From positions 124,001 through 188,000 of the forward strand of contig JAURVB010012328.1 of assembly GCA_033002965.1 (NCBI GenBank): a stretch of DNA of 64,000 nucleotides. Direction: 5' to 3'. The notes under the pieces were generated by a model. It was not told the DNA's origin. It did not search any database and saw nothing but the letters and a program-made list of their open reading frames with translations. The stretch is from Piper betle (lineage: Eukaryota > Streptophyta > Magnoliopsida > Piperales > Piperaceae). Of this stretch, positions 1 to 11,763 are shown piece after piece (position 1 is the stretch's first letter; the number at the start of each line of letters is the position of its first letter). The position numbers were made by a program, and so were the translations under genes.

Positions 1-715
1 CTCAGGCCGACCTAGGCTACCAACAAGGAAAGTACGATGTTCTACCTATTATACGTACCTGACTTGTGATTTCGTGTGACTGTGATCCGCTAACCCTAAT
101 CTGAATGAGGGCATAAAATTATACATTAGTATAATTTTATTTGCATGAACCTACATGCAACTACATGACTAATATACTATCAATTTTTAAATGATGTAAT
201 TAGTTCATGTTAGTCTTCATTACTTATTAAATTTTCAGCAATTCTGATGATAATTAATTATTAATTATCCCCATCCAAATCCCCATTAACTAGTTGATAA
301 TTTAATTATTAACATGTCCCATACTTAATTCTTTTGTATTTACCTTATATTCTAACTCGACCGCATCGAGTTCTCCCATATTTACCTGGTTGCCATTCTA
401 CTTTAACAGTTCATTTAACGACCCTAAAGCTCCCAGCTTTATTGTAGTCAACCAGCGAAAGCCGGTATTTTCACCATGCATGGCGACCAACCAGTAGCGT
501 GGCGGCCTCCATTCGCTGTTATGGCGTCTCCAACTTGGCCACCACATGGCAACCCTCAACCAGTCCTTGGCAACCCCATTCCGGCCACCCAATCACCAAC
601 CGCGACCTGACCATGGTAACTCCATGTCGGTCACATAATCAGCCCATGACCCATGGTGACTACCCTAGTCGGCCACATAAACAGCACCCGACTAGACCCA
701 TGGCGGCTCCCCTTG

Positions 716-785
716 CACCACCATGACGACGACCCTCTAGCACCACCATGACGACGACCCTCTAGCACCACCACGGCGGCGTCCC
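716..785. repeat. 25-bp tandem repeat, about 2.5 copies
   Basis: The unit CACCACCATGACGACGACCC plus CTCTA starts at 716 and 741 and begins a third, degenerate time at 766. It lies in the GC-rich island of the R1 LTR. Confidence 0.85.
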
Positions 786-1499
786 CGACCAGCATGGCTG
801 CACCACCACACCGACACCGACCTGTTCTCCCCTCGGATTTCAGACCTGCGTGCCTCCTCAACGGTTTTGGCCCTCCAAGGTGACTCCATCCGGCCAGCAT
901 CACCGTCGGGAGCAATTCCCACCTCCAGCACATCAACCCCGCACCATGGAAGGAAACACGGCGTGGTTGCTGCTGGAAAACAGCAGGACGTCCTCCTAGT
1001 TTTCTTCTTCCCTTGTTGATTTCTCATTAATTTCTTATGTTTATCATGTTTATGATTTATGCAACATGTGTATGCATGCAACAAAAGAAAAAGAAAGGAA
1101 AGAAAATTACCCGAGCGAAGGAGGTAATCCGGCGTCTGTCTGAGGAGGAAAAATGCAGATGACGCCCTCCCCTTCTCCTTTTATAATGAAATAAAATGAC
1201 GGGTAGGGTACGTGGAAGCACCCCTTCACCATAATTCCTTTAACCGGGTAATTGGGTAATCGACATGGTTCAATTAACCATTTCACTTAACCGGTTAAAT
1301 GGGTACATGGTATGGTTAACTTAAATGGTTAAATGGATAAATAGTGTAGTCGACTCGACCGATTCAACTAGAATTATCCGGTTAAAAATTACTTTTCAAT
1401 TAACCGGGTAATTCATACTTAACTAGCTAACGATTTTTTTCCATTTAAATGAAAAAAATTTTAAAATTTCCCACGTTCGATCCCACCGTGTCGAACGTT

Positions 1500-1500
1500 A

Positions 1501-1562
<62 letters not shown>
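1500..1562. repeat. (ATT)n microsatellite
   Basis: About 20 uninterrupted TTA/ATT triplets close to the right end of the R1 LTR fragment. The related copy ending at 24,336 lacks the expansion and has only a T-rich tract, so it arose after the copies separated. Confidence 0.95.
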
Positions 1563-1580
1563 TTTCTCCGGGTCTTTATA

Positions 1581-2811
1581 GTAACCAATGGTTAGGTAAG
1601 TCTTCTGTACTTCATCTTGACCAACCTTAGAGTGTTACAACCACTTGTCATTTACCAAGTAAGACCCAAGTGCTTCATGAACCCGCTTGTCCTTCATCAA
1701 ACTCAAACCTGAGTCGGCTTGTCAAGCCATACACTTGTCCTTCGCTCTTTGACGTCAAACTCAACTTCACATGCAAAAACAAACACTTACAATTATAACA
1801 ACCACACCACTTGACACCTGGAGTATCACAATTACTAGTGTCAGCACACACTAACCACACACGCCAATCACCACCCAATTGGTTCAATTGCTCACAAGAT
1901 CAACAAGATTTTTTACAATCAAATCACTCAAGAGATGTAAATACAATAACACATTGAAACACACTCTCTTGAATCCGAGAGTTGAAAAATTGGCAAAGGT
2001 AGCTTTAGCAAAGCATACCTAATTCGAAATCCCCAATCCTCAATCTTTTTTCATTTTCCTTTCTTGATTTTCACATTGAATTATTAACCTTTTTTCATTC
2101 ACTAAGCCTTGTATTTATTGTTAAATAGTCCATAGCTTGTCCATAGCTTCTAACCACTTGAACAATTGATGTTGAGAAGGTTCCTCCAAACTCCAACACT
2201 ATTTTCCATCTAAAGCTTAAATTCAAATAAGTTCAAAGCTTTAGACTTTAGCTAGACATTCTAGCCTTCAAGGTTCTATCAAAGCTTTAGCTAATATCTA
2301 TGTCCAAGTCCGAATCGAAAAACCAAAGACTTCATGTCTATAACATGATCACAACATTGTGTCCAAGTTCAAAGTTCTCTAAACATGTCCACTAAGAGTT
2401 CACCATAGTCTTCATAAATTTCCTCCACTTACTTCAAATTCAAATACCACACATTGAATGAACCATATTTCCCATGGAAGTCTTCAATGTTGTGGTTGAG
2501 CCAGTTGACTCTTTGGTGAAGTCTTAAAGTCTACACCAAAGTTCACACCAATGTCCATCAATGAACTCTTTAAATAGTTAAGTCACTTATAGGTGAACAA
2601 GTTTCATGTTCAAACTTTCTAGAAGTCTTGATATTCTTGTCCAAATCCTTGTTCAACTTCAAGCCATAAGTTCATGTTGTTACATCTTGTGTCTACATCA
2701 TCATATCCACATTAGTTGTTCAAGCTATCTATAACTTTGTCCTAACTCATAAGTTGAGTTTCATCATCAAAATAAAATAGTTTTATAAGCTTCAAAGGTG
2801 TAGTCTTAACA
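1581..2811 (-). mobile_element. Ty1/copia LTR (3' LTR of a minus-strand element), truncated at its left end
   Basis: The sequence is repeated in the same orientation from about 3,930 (for example the GGTTAG..CTTC..TTGACCAA block and the lines describing CTTGTCCTTC-rich DNA). It ends in TTAACA and is followed at once by a C-rich, T-rich tract, the complement of a copia polypurine tract. This polarity puts the 3' LTR on the left, so the element reads right to left. The first ~270 bp seen in the right-hand LTR are missing, consistent with the R1 boundary at 1,580. Confidence 0.7.
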
Positions 2812-3043
2812 ATCTCCTCCTTTTTGGTGATGACAACCAAACTTAGCTTTTTGTCTTCAATCAATCATTTCTTCAATAAATGATCAAGTCACGTGACTTT
2901 AATTGCCACTTCTGAATCCAACTTTGTTCTAATTCATCAAGAATTAACTTAGAACAACATTTATGTTTCAAGCCATATATTATGTTTCATCATCAAAAAC
3001 CAAATGTCAACAAGTCCAAGACTTAACAATTTCCCCCTTTTTT
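2812..3043 (-). promoter_or_regulatory. Two polypurine tracts of the copia element (antisense)
   Basis: ATCTCCTCCTTTTTGG at 2,812 and ATTTCCCCCTTTTTT at 3,029 each follow a TTAACA LTR end and precede ATGATGACAAC or GTGATGACAAC. On the minus strand they are purine-rich tracts directly upstream of the 3' LTR, the usual second-strand primer site. The repeat at a 217-bp offset indicates a duplicated LTR end. Confidence 0.65.
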
Positions 3044-3059
3044 ATGATGACAACATATA

Positions 3060-3603
3060 TAATTTCTTTTAACATAGTTTATAGGTCAATCCTCATGATA
3101 TATTTGATTAAATACTATATTCCCTCTCTAGATCCTTGCCAAGGTTTTCTATTGCCACCATCATGTTATTAAATCGGTTATACATGACATTGATGCTCTC
3201 ATCATTTTCTATTTTTAAAGCTTAATATTGTGATGTGAGTAGGCTTATTTTGGAATTCTTCACTTGTCATGTACCTTTGTGTGTCACTTGAAGAAGTTTT
3301 CAAATCTCTTGAGCTGAAGTGCACCGAGACATCCTAATGTATTCAGTCTTACATAGTGATCAAAATAATGCATTCATAACTTTGACATTTAAAGAATGTT
3401 TTCTTTTTCTTTTCATCCTATTATCCTTTTTTAGATTTAGGATCTATATGTCCATCAAACACAACCTGTCATAAATCAAAATCACAAGAAGTTAAGAAAA
3501 TTCTCATCCTAGTTTTCCAATAAGTATAATTAGAACCATCGAAAGAAGGTGGTCTTATTGTTGATTATCCATCCAAAGTTTTTGTCTTTCTCTCCATGAC
3601 CAT
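3060..3603 (-). pseudogene. Copia gag relic (UBN2-type gag polyprotein)
   Basis: Reading the minus strand from an ATG at 3,603 gives a recognisable copia gag start: RPPSFDGSNYTYWKTRMRIF, then a KVMNALF..L segment, THKGT.QVKNSKIS, and later NDESINVMYNRFNNMM. These match the order of the plant copia gag family (UBN2/gag-polypeptide). The frame has internal stops (after LDG, after CDFDL and after ALF) and at least one frameshift. Gag is followed almost directly by the polypurine tract, so protease, integrase, RT and RNase H are deleted. Confidence 0.8.
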
Positions 3604-3646
3604 TTGGTGCTTTTGGGTATTTAAAAATCAGCAACCTTAACTAAGC

Positions 3647-3658
3647 GCTCTGATGGCA
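3647..3658 (-). promoter_or_regulatory. Primer binding site of the copia element (antisense)
   Basis: GCTCTGATGGCA is the complement of a slightly mutated TGGTATCAGAGC, the site that pairs with the 3' end of initiator tRNA-Met. It lies between gag and the right LTR, as expected for a minus-strand element. Confidence 0.75.
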
Positions 3659-4676
3659 ATTGAAAAAACAATTTCAATATGCTGTAAAATATCTAAAGCA
3701 CTTAATAAAGAGTTAGTACCAAAATCATAGATCTTGTCTTATGGAGATGCTAAACAAATATCAATGACTATATATACAAATAAGCATAACAATTGTTGAT
3801 GAACAAGTTCAACCAAACAAGTTGTAAAATTTTATATATGAGTCAAAATCAATCAAAGCACAAAAGAGTATGGACAAGGAATCAACACTAAGATTTTTAA
3901 AGAAGTTCCCAAATGGTACACCACCATAACCTACTATTGGTTAGGGCTTCTATGCTTCATTTTGACCAAAACGAATGAGTGTTACAACGTAAGTTTACAA
4001 TCATTTGTCCTTCATCAAGCAAGACTTAAGTTCTTTACAAACTACTTATCCTTCACTGCACTCAACCCTGAGTTGGCTTTACAAGGCACGCTTGTCCTTC
4101 ACCCCTTGACCTCTACCTCAACTTCACAAGCCAACCGAACACTTACAATCATAATTACTCACACTACTCCACACCATAGTGTACAAATACTACTAGTGCA
4201 AGCATTCACCATAAGATCATACCTAATCTTATTTACAACAATTTCTCACAAGATCAACATAATTTTTACAACAAGAGACATACAAAATACAAAGTATTGT
4301 CTGATATTTTGAGAAAACCCTAAGGTTAACACAATAAAGATTATTCAAAGCTTATACCTAATTATAGCACTTCAACCTTGATCCGAACGAAACTCTCATT
4401 TTTAAACAATTCAAACGCTTTGAATATTTGAATATTGAGTAGCTCTTTCTTTCATATTGCACAAAACTCCTTACATAGTCACACAAGTCCATAGCTTTAT
4501 GCATCATCCAACCACTTGAACATTTATGCACAATAGGCTCCTCTAAAATTCCAACTCTAATTTACCACTCAAGTTTTAATCCAAATACAAATAAGTCCAA
4601 CACATTCATAGCTTTATGCTCCACTTTGACTATCCAGTCATCAAGAACTTTTCCAAGACTTTCTAGCCTTTGTACA

Positions 4677-5998
4677 TGTAAAACCCAAAAAAAAAAGGTT
4701 ATTTTATTTAAGGTTTTGTAAATCTTATAACAAACTATAATAAATATTTAATTAAATTAATTCTTAAAAATTAATATAATAAATTATCAATTATGACCTT
4801 TAGAGTATTGATATGATGATATTTATTGATGGTTTTAAATAAATTTTATTTATTTAAATTTTTAGGATTTGGAAGTTGGGAGTGCATTTTGACACCCATT
4901 TACATTACTAAATAGTCTGTTTTTGACTTTTCATTATCAGACAAATGGTTAGTGTTTAATATAGTTATGTGTGATTATGTTATTTTCTATAAAATTTAAT
5001 GTAGCCACTTCTTCAATTCTACACATATCCTTCTATATAACAAAGAATTTTGTTAATGGTAAATAAAACATCAACTTGATAGTTTGCGAGTACATTTGGC
5101 TCACAAAGGGAAGATTTTCAAGAAGTTTCATTAATATTAGGATCATGTGTCGTAGTTGCAGGTGTCTCATCACAATTTTCAAGTCCGTATAATTACTTGA
5201 AATATTATATATTCTTATTTGGGAGTCTTGGTTGGCCTGAACCCACATTCAACCACCATGTGCCGAGCTCAACCGAGGTCAAATAATTAGCTAAGTCCGA
5301 CACAGGGCAGTACCCACCCTTAAAATTATATATTCCTATTTGGGAATCTTGGTCGGTTTGAGCCCACATTCGACCATCATATGCCGAGCGCAACGGGGTC
5401 AAAGTATTTACTCAATCTGACACGGGGTAGCACCTTTAAAATTCTTGAAAGATTAAATACCTGCCTCCATGCCGAAAGGGGTGACAGGGTGCAGTGGCAC
5501 AAAACGACTAATCGGTAACTACAGGCCGAGGGCCACATAGCATGTGTGCGCATACATGGGATTGTAGCTGGATGGGTGGCCACCCTCCCAGCATAATAAG
5601 AGTTTGGCATAGGCTCATAATCATTAAATGATTCAAAATTAGATGTTGTGGAATATACTTGTTCTTGTAATTATATGACTTAGTATTTGTATTACTATCG
5701 TGGAATTGCCTTCGCAGGTGTGATCATGGAAGGATGGGTAGAGTCGGGACAGCTAGAGGACTTTGTTATTTGACTTTTGAATTTTCTTATTTATTATTAT
5801 ACTTTTAGATTGTTTGCATGGCAGTAGGATTTGAGTTCGGTTCATAAGGCTTAGATTATTCCGAGCATTTGTTATATTAAATTTTACATTATGGGTTTAT
5901 TTTTAAAATTTTAAAAATTACTAGAAATTTAATTTATGAGACAGTTAGTTTTATATAGTAACACTTGGCTCGTGGCTCGGAACGAGTGGGTCGTTAGA
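4677..5998 (+). mobile_element. Solo gypsy-type LTR (1,322 bp) in the copia LTR
   Basis: It starts TGTAAAACCC and ends GGGTCGTTAGA (last dinucleotide mutated from CA). The flanking 5-bp direct repeats are GTACA (4,672-4,676) and GTCCA (5,999-6,003), four of five identical. There is no internal domain, PBS or second LTR, so this is a solo LTR left by LTR-LTR recombination. Short open frames inside are not conserved proteins. Confidence 0.8.
5200..5440. repeat. 120-bp tandem duplication inside the solo LTR
   Basis: ATTTGGGAGTCTTGG at 5,218 and ATTTGGGAATCTTGG at 5,338 start two aligned units that continue through ACCCACATTC, ATGCCGAGC and a GACACGGGG/GACACAGGG segment. It explains the repetitive overlapping frames on the minus strand. 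Confidence 0.8.
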
Positions 5999-6256
5999 GT
6001 CCACATATTAGTGTTCAACATGTTAACCTAAATCATGTCCAAGTTCAATGAGGATTATGCCCATACATGTTCACCATAACATGCCCGAAAACAATCCAAA
6101 ATGTCACCCTATTTTCTAATTACTCCAAACATAATTGAGCATTTATTAATCTTCCTCTAGTTCAACTAAACCTTATCATAGAGTAATTATTCATGCAATC
6201 TACATGATCAATGTTTCATCATCAAAATCCGAAGTGCGCAAGATCGAGAGTTAACA

Positions 6257-6963
6257 CCCCTTGAAGTAAGCTTACCACCAATCAAGAACAGCTATCCAAG
6301 CTCTCCCCCTTGATTTATGCATACAAAACTTGTTTTGATAGCACAATCACCCCCTTGGTCATGGCATAAACTCTCTCCCTTTATCACATCAAAAAGGTAT
6401 TCTAAGTACTTACAAAACAATGTTAGTCCATGTGTCAATTTAAGAGAATCATGACACTTGTATAGTTGTCATCCATGATCTCAAATTGTGACTATAATAG
6501 CAAAACATCTTGGAGAATCAAGAGAAAACCAACTGAAAGCCTGAATACAACCAAAATACAAAATCTGGTTTAATCGAGGAAAAACCAAAAAAATTAAATT
6601 AAAAAAAAACAACAAAACAACGATTAATCATTCCAGTCTTAGAATTTTTTAGTCCTAAAATCATGGTAATAAAATAAATAAATTTACCCATAGGATATGT
6701 ATGTGCTAGTAAGAACATATCCTTTAAGAACCCATTTTATCATATTGTAGTTATCAATAACTTTCCTTTGCATTTAGCCTTTGCATGTCCATGCTCACTA
6801 GAATAGTTGGAAGTAGGTCCTTTTGATATGTGATATTGAAAGGTTTGAACTTTGGCTTTGCCCTTTGCTATGTGAGAACTGAAAGTTGTAGGTTGCCTCT
6901 TCTTTATAGCTCTCTGATAACTCTCTCAAGTAAAGTTATTATTTCGTGTTAGTTTGATTATGT
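6257..6963 (-). mobile_element. Probable internal remnant of a second copia copy
   Basis: Directly right of the LTR end at 6,256 come C- and T-rich tracts (CTCTCCCCCTTGATTTATGC, ACCCCCTTGG) typical of the antisense region beyond a copia polypurine tract. Near 6,720-6,750 the minus strand reads a short W-V-L-K-like stretch resembling the segment upstream of copia protease. It suggests LTR-internal-LTR-internal structure, but no domain is continuous. No independent gene is visible. Confidence 0.35.
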
Positions 6964-8462
6964 TTGTGAGGCCCTTGATATATTTTTGTATCAGATTTGG
7001 ATGAAAAATAAGAATTTTATAAGAAATGGACAAAGTAGCCAAATCCTGCATATTTCGATATGTTCCACAATAACTATGATATTTTCAAAAAAACAAGATC
7101 TGCCCAAACACACATGTAAGTGGAGGGCAGGATTTCACACACTAATCTTAAGATGAACCACTTGTAGAAGTTGCTAAAGGGGGAGAGCATTCTTGCAAAA
7201 TTGTCAGCCTACAACCCTGCAATTCTGCACAAGACCTTGATTTGGAGACAACTATACCTAAGCAACCCAAACTCACAATTATGAGCCATCAGATGGGCAC
7301 CTTAATGAACAAATAAGGAACAAAATCACCTGATGCAATTGATTAAAGTAGAGCATCTCATATGGATTAGTTGAGAAGCAATTTACGAGGAAACTTCATG
7401 GAAAATGCAAGGTTCCTAAATTGCTACCTACTCTAAATTCACTAGAAAGGGAGACCTTCATTCATATAAGAAGAAGCTTCCTTCTTAATTTTTGGACCTT
7501 GGAGTTTTGAATTCTTTAACATTTTGATCTATAGGAGGGATTGGGAAGTTCCAAAAGTTTGAGAAGAAGTCGTGAAGTCAAGCTACAAGGAAACAAGCGC
7601 AATTGGAGAGAAGAGTCGTGCTAGGGCCTCAATGATCCATATTTGTATTATATCTTTCTTTTTGTCTACTTGTGTTGTTTTCTTACTGTGTTTAATGATG
7701 TTTTCTAAACCTTTCATGGGGTAATTTGTATTGATATAGGACAAGCATGTCATATAGTTTTGTTATTCTCTATCTCTTTGCGATTTTCTTAATGCTTTAA
7801 AAGTGTAGCTAACTTTCGTATGATAAAGAAATTTGATCTAGCACTAGTTATAATAAAGAGATTTGATCTACCACTACACTTAGCTCATTTCATGATGTCT
7901 TGAGATGAAATAGTTTTCAATTTTTTTAGTAGACTACACCAGAATTATAAATATCCATGAAGGGGAGTCATTTGTAATGCATTATTCTTATCTTGTTTGC
8001 ATATACATGTAGAATGGGGCAAGGGCGGTAGGTTGTAATATGTAGTGACAACCCGTTACAATTACCTTCATTTCCTCGGATATCAACTCTAATTTGTAAT
8101 TTGGAGAAATAATAAAGCAGCATTACATGTTAATTAGGTGAATTGAACATCCAAAATCCATCATTTGATTGAAAGAACTTTATTAGTTTGATTCAAGGAT
8201 TGCCTCAATAGCATACGAGTGAGATACAGTTTTTAGTTTTAAGCTTTTGCCTTGATTTTCGCTTAGGATAAAACAGATTTATCATTGATTATCTTGTCAT
8301 TATAGTTTTCAACTAATACCTGTTGTTTACCTGCTTTAAGTAGTTAATATAGTTTACACAAACAGTAAGGTGAAAATACCAAATCCTCTTGGGACTGATC
8401 TCACTTACCACTCTATTACTTGTATGATATGTGCACTTGCATGATGTATTAATTACGCAACA
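6964..8462 (+). mobile_element. Tat/Athila-like gypsy LTR (5' LTR)
   Basis: The right end is well supported: TTACTTGTATGA..GTGCACTTGCATGATG..GCAACA followed by AGTTTT and then the PBS. The same arrangement occurs at 60,730-60,818. The left end (TGTGAGGCCC at 6,964) is inferred from the TG dinucleotide and expected size only. Nothing coding is seen. Confidence 0.6.
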
Positions 8463-8468
8463 AGTTTT

Positions 8469-8486
8469 TGGCACCGTTGCCTAGAA
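8469..8486 (+). promoter_or_regulatory. tRNA-Asp-type primer binding site (mutated)
   Basis: TGGCACCGTTGCCTAGAA matches TGGCGCCGTTGCCGGGGA, the complement of the 3' end of plant tRNA-Asp used by Athila/Tat gypsy elements, with four mismatches. The element is cut 37 bp downstream by the Tekay-like 5' LTR. Confidence 0.8.
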
Positions 8487-8523
8487 CTTATTTAGTTTTT
8501 TTTCTCATGGCTTCAACTAGTTT

Positions 8524-10324
8524 TGTGTTTTCTTTGTTTTCAATAAAACATAAAACCTATTAAAGCTATTTAATTAAAGCCATATAGATGTCATGAGTCA
8601 TGTCACATTAATAGACCATACCATAGGTGGGTCATGTCTATTAATTGTACATCCCTTCATGTACACTTCTTCAATTTCCTATACCAAGATTCATTGTCTT
8701 TTCATTCTTCTCATTTTTTTGTGAAAAAACTCAGTCTTTATAAATACATCTTTCTACCATAAATCCTAAATCATAGTAATATCATCCTTCCACCTTTTAC
8801 TGAATTTTCCCATCATTGTCATCCATTGGAGTTTGTTGGAATTTGCCATCAAAGTTAGTTGCACGTCAAAATACCTGTACGCCAACTATACTTTGAAGTA
8901 CATATTTCTGTCTTCAAATACGTGAGTTGGAACCTTGATCTTATATACCTATAGTTTAGTTAAATCTTTTATTTTTATAACTCTTACACTATTATTTTGT
9001 TATATTGTTCTTTTTCGTTCATTCATGTTATATTTTTATTCATCTATTGTAATCTATAAATATATATAACAATTAATTTAAATCAATTTTATCTCGATTG
9101 ATTACATATTCTCATACATGCTTCATATACATTGTGTTAGATATTGAGTTGGGTCATTGATAGGTCGTGTGGTTCAAAATTGCTGGTAATTTGCTTGGAG
9201 CTAAGAGATCAGGTCCATTTAGGACTCATTTCTTATTTTAGCTTATTTGATGGGTGGGTTGTTTTATATCATATGACGAGTTAAGTGGTGGCTTTATCAC
9301 AAACTATTTAATTTAGATATCATGTTTAATAACCCTCGATGATGAGATTTCTTGAGTTGTTTTAAAAACTAAAAGATCTATCGCAAGTTGTCTTATTATT
9401 GTTCCCTACCAAAGCCTACTATTATTATATTATATTTTTGCAATTTTGAGAGCAGGGAGATTATTGAAGATTATTTCGGGTAAGTACCGCATTGAGGGGT
9501 AAGTCCCAAGGCGAGACTTGTTGATGAACCCAAATGTTTCATTTTTCGATGGGATCAACACAACACTACTTTCTCTTCTTACTGCATCATTTTCACACTT
9601 GCATTTATGAGCTTCTCACACCCGGAGAGGTGTAGGGTTACGAATACTGTATTTTGTGGTCTATGTCATGACTCAGTGTACTTGTCTAACATTTAGAGTT
9701 CAGAGGAGAGGAGCATGGCGGAAGAGAAAGGGTGTCACTCAATTGGCTGCAGGTCACATGCCAGTGTAGTTTCCTTAGAGTCTTGTGTGATTCTTCTTGT
9801 GGTATGCAATCCCTTCTTATTTTACTTTAATGTGAACTACGAAGTTCGTATGCTAGTTTGATATTTTAGTTATTTTATTTTGCAGACCGGTAATTTATTA
9901 CTGACATTTTTTACTTTAATATTTATGTAGGTGGTGTGCCTAGAGTGTCGATAGCAGATATAGGGGAAATGTTAAAGTCTTCACACATACACATACTCCC
10001 GTCACATTGTTGTCGTGTTGTTTTATGCTGCTTTCTCATTTAATTTTACTCATCGAACGTCTTTACTCTTGACCTAGTATACTGATGTAATATACCTATG
10101 TTTTGGGAACTCATACTTCTAATAATTTATATTATTTTGAATAATGTTTATATTTTGTTGCGATTGTGTATAATGGATGTCTTCCATCAAAGACACCGAG
10201 TAGGTTTAGATCGTAAGTGGTTTTGTAGGAGTGGTCTTCCATGTGATTAAGTTAAGAGATAGCAATATTAAATAATATAATATTTCAGTTCATTTTAGGG
10301 GTGAACCGGGCATGAGATGTTACA
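8524..10324 (+). mobile_element. 5' LTR of the Tekay-like element (1.8 kb)
   Basis: It is collinear with 26,704-28,537: AGATGTCATGAGTCATGTCACATTAATAGACC near the start, the GATGAGATttC..TATTATTATATTA promoter-like module near 9,340-9,440, a GACCGGTAATTTATTACTGAC..TATGTAGGT module at 9,890-9,935, and the GATGTTACA end. The first ~50 bp are diverged, so the start at TG 8,524 is approximate. TG...CA ends are present. Confidence 0.8.
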
Positions 10325-10327
10325 GAA

Positions 10328-10341
10328 TGGTGTATCAAAGC
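10328..10341 (+). promoter_or_regulatory. tRNA-Met primer binding site of the Tekay-like element
   Basis: TGGTGTATCAAAGC lies three bases after the 5' LTR end and resembles TGGTATCAGAGC, complementary to initiator tRNA-Met, with an inserted TG-like dinucleotide and one substitution. Confidence 0.75.
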
Positions 10342-10495
10342 TATATTTTGGTTGATTGAAATGGAAGAATTTTTTGAGTATGTATGTATGTGAAGTGATC
10401 TCTAGTTTCCATTGGTAGGTTTGTTCTTGTTTGTGTTGTTTATTGTTGTGTGCTTATCTTTGGCTTGAGATGGTCTTAGCAGGGTGTTGACAAAT

Positions 10496-11760
10496 ATGGT
10501 GAGCAGGACTCACAAGACTATTTTTAAAGATTTGACACCACCTAGAGGTTTTAGTCTAGGTGAGGCTCATAGTGGTAGTGGGTCTAGCCGACCTCTTGGT
10601 TAGGTCACTGATGAAGAAGAGGTTCCTGTGGAGAATGTCCATGTGCCTGATGTTCCAATTCTGAGGCACCAATTCCACCTCATGATGATAGAACTCGGGA
10701 ACAGACTCATACTACCTCATGGCAAAGTAGAGCTTCTTGATTAATGAGATTAAGAAGTAAGATGACTATGATAAATGATTTTATGACAAGGGTGATGGAC
10801 ATGCAGTTAGAGACAATAGATGAGAGAAATGAGGGTTGATTTGGTGAGATCACAGAAGAGACCTATTAAGGATGAGGAAAGGTATGAGACACCGTCCTTA
10901 CCTCCATGACCACTTGTATTTCAGCAACCGCCACTACCACCTCAAGATCCTGTGACAAGTACACCACCAGTTCCACTGACGATTGTGACTCCTATTTCAT
11001 TTCGTGCACATGTGCATAGAGGCAATGGAACTAGAAGTGGGGGAGAGATTGTAACTTTAAGAACCCTCAAGGTCGAAGAACGAATTACTCCTCAACAGGA
11101 AAAGCCTAGTGCGTGGCGGCTAGAGTAGTTTTTGAAGAATGGAGGTGGCATGTTTGGTGGCAATCTTGACCCGGAAGAGGCAAGTGAATGGTTGATTAAT
11201 ACTAAGGGAGCATTCCAGAGCATAGATTGCCCTATAGAGCTTTGGGTTTGAATAACAACGAGTGCTTTCAAAGGCAAGGCACAGACTTGGTAGGACTGTA
11301 CCAAAAAGTTCATTTCCAAGCAAAAGCACCTAAGGACATTGCTAGGGAGAAATTTCGAGTGGTGTTCAATGATATGTATTTTCTACTTACAGAGAAGAGG
11401 AGAGAAGTAGAATTTGAACACTTGGAGGAAAAGGGTATGTTAATTGCCCAATATTTGGCCAAGTTCATTAGTTTGGAGAGATTTGCTGTGAGATCCCTCA
11501 ACTTAATTTTACATTTAATACCTATTGGGAGAAGATCTTGTTTATAGTAAGAATAGACTCAACAATATTTTTCTATTATTGTATGTTTTAGATGTGGAGG
11601 TGTCGGCCATAAGAGGAAGAATTACCCTTTTGAAACTCAACAACAGGATTTGTTGTAAGCTCCTTCGCTGCATTTTCATTTGTCAGCTCCACAAAGTCAA
11701 CAAAGGGCTCTACAAGGTAGAGGTTGAAGAGGTCAATGGAGAAATCAGAATCATCAACAA
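10496..11760 (+). pseudogene. Tekay-like gag (capsid and nucleocapsid), broken
   Basis: An ATG at 10,496 opens a reading frame starting MVSRTHKT that is soon interrupted. From 11,130 the core gag domain is recognisable across frames: a GGGMFGGNLDPEEASEWL segment, AFKGKAQTW, then FRVVFNDMYFLLTEKRREVEFEHLEEKGM and AQYLAKFISLERFA, the order of the retrotransposon gag family. At 11,584-11,625 a zinc knuckle CFRCGGVGHKRKNY has lost its final cysteine (Tyr in its place). A TRIM LTR fragment lies between capsid and knuckle. Several stops and frameshifts are present. Confidence 0.8.
11487..11562 (+). mobile_element. Truncated TRIM LTR inside gag
   Basis: TGTGAGATCCCTCAACTTA, AATACCTATTGGGAGAAGATC and TGTTTATA match the first half of the 154-bp TRIM LTRs at 30,486 and 30,868 with scattered substitutions. 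Only about 76 bp remain. It sits exactly where gag homology stops and resumes shortly before the zinc knuckle. Confidence 0.75.
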
Positions 11761-11763
11761 GGT

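Larger units (their letters stand above)
1..1580. mobile_element. LTR fragment, family R1 (left part outside the window)
   Basis: This stretch aligns by eye with the outer parts of the insertion at 18,967-24,336. Both have an AAAATTATAC block followed by CATGCAACTA near positions 110-165, a GC-rich island (here 430-960), a tract with GGGTAATTGGGTAATCG-like repeats, a CACGTTCG motif and an end reading GGTCTTTATA here against GGTCTTTACA there. The left end lies outside the window. No coding domain was found; the 60-115 residue frames in the GC-rich island are not conserved between copies. It directly abuts, and probably truncated, the copia LTR that begins at 1,581. Confidence 0.65.
3661..6256 (-). 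mobile_element. Ty1/copia LTR (5' LTR of the minus-strand element), split by a solo LTR
   Basis: The LTR begins just after the antisense PBS and ends in TTAACA at 6,256. Removing the 4,677-5,998 insertion and one TSD copy leaves about 1,270 bp, close to the left LTR (1,231 bp, partly truncated). Host sequence reads through the insertion: TCTAGCCTTTGTACA before it and CACATATTAGTGTTCAACAT after it match the order of the left LTR near 2,260-2,400. Confidence 0.7.

Noticed and set aside
1501..1560. CRISPR-like or regulatory array
   Set aside because: Plain ATT microsatellite.
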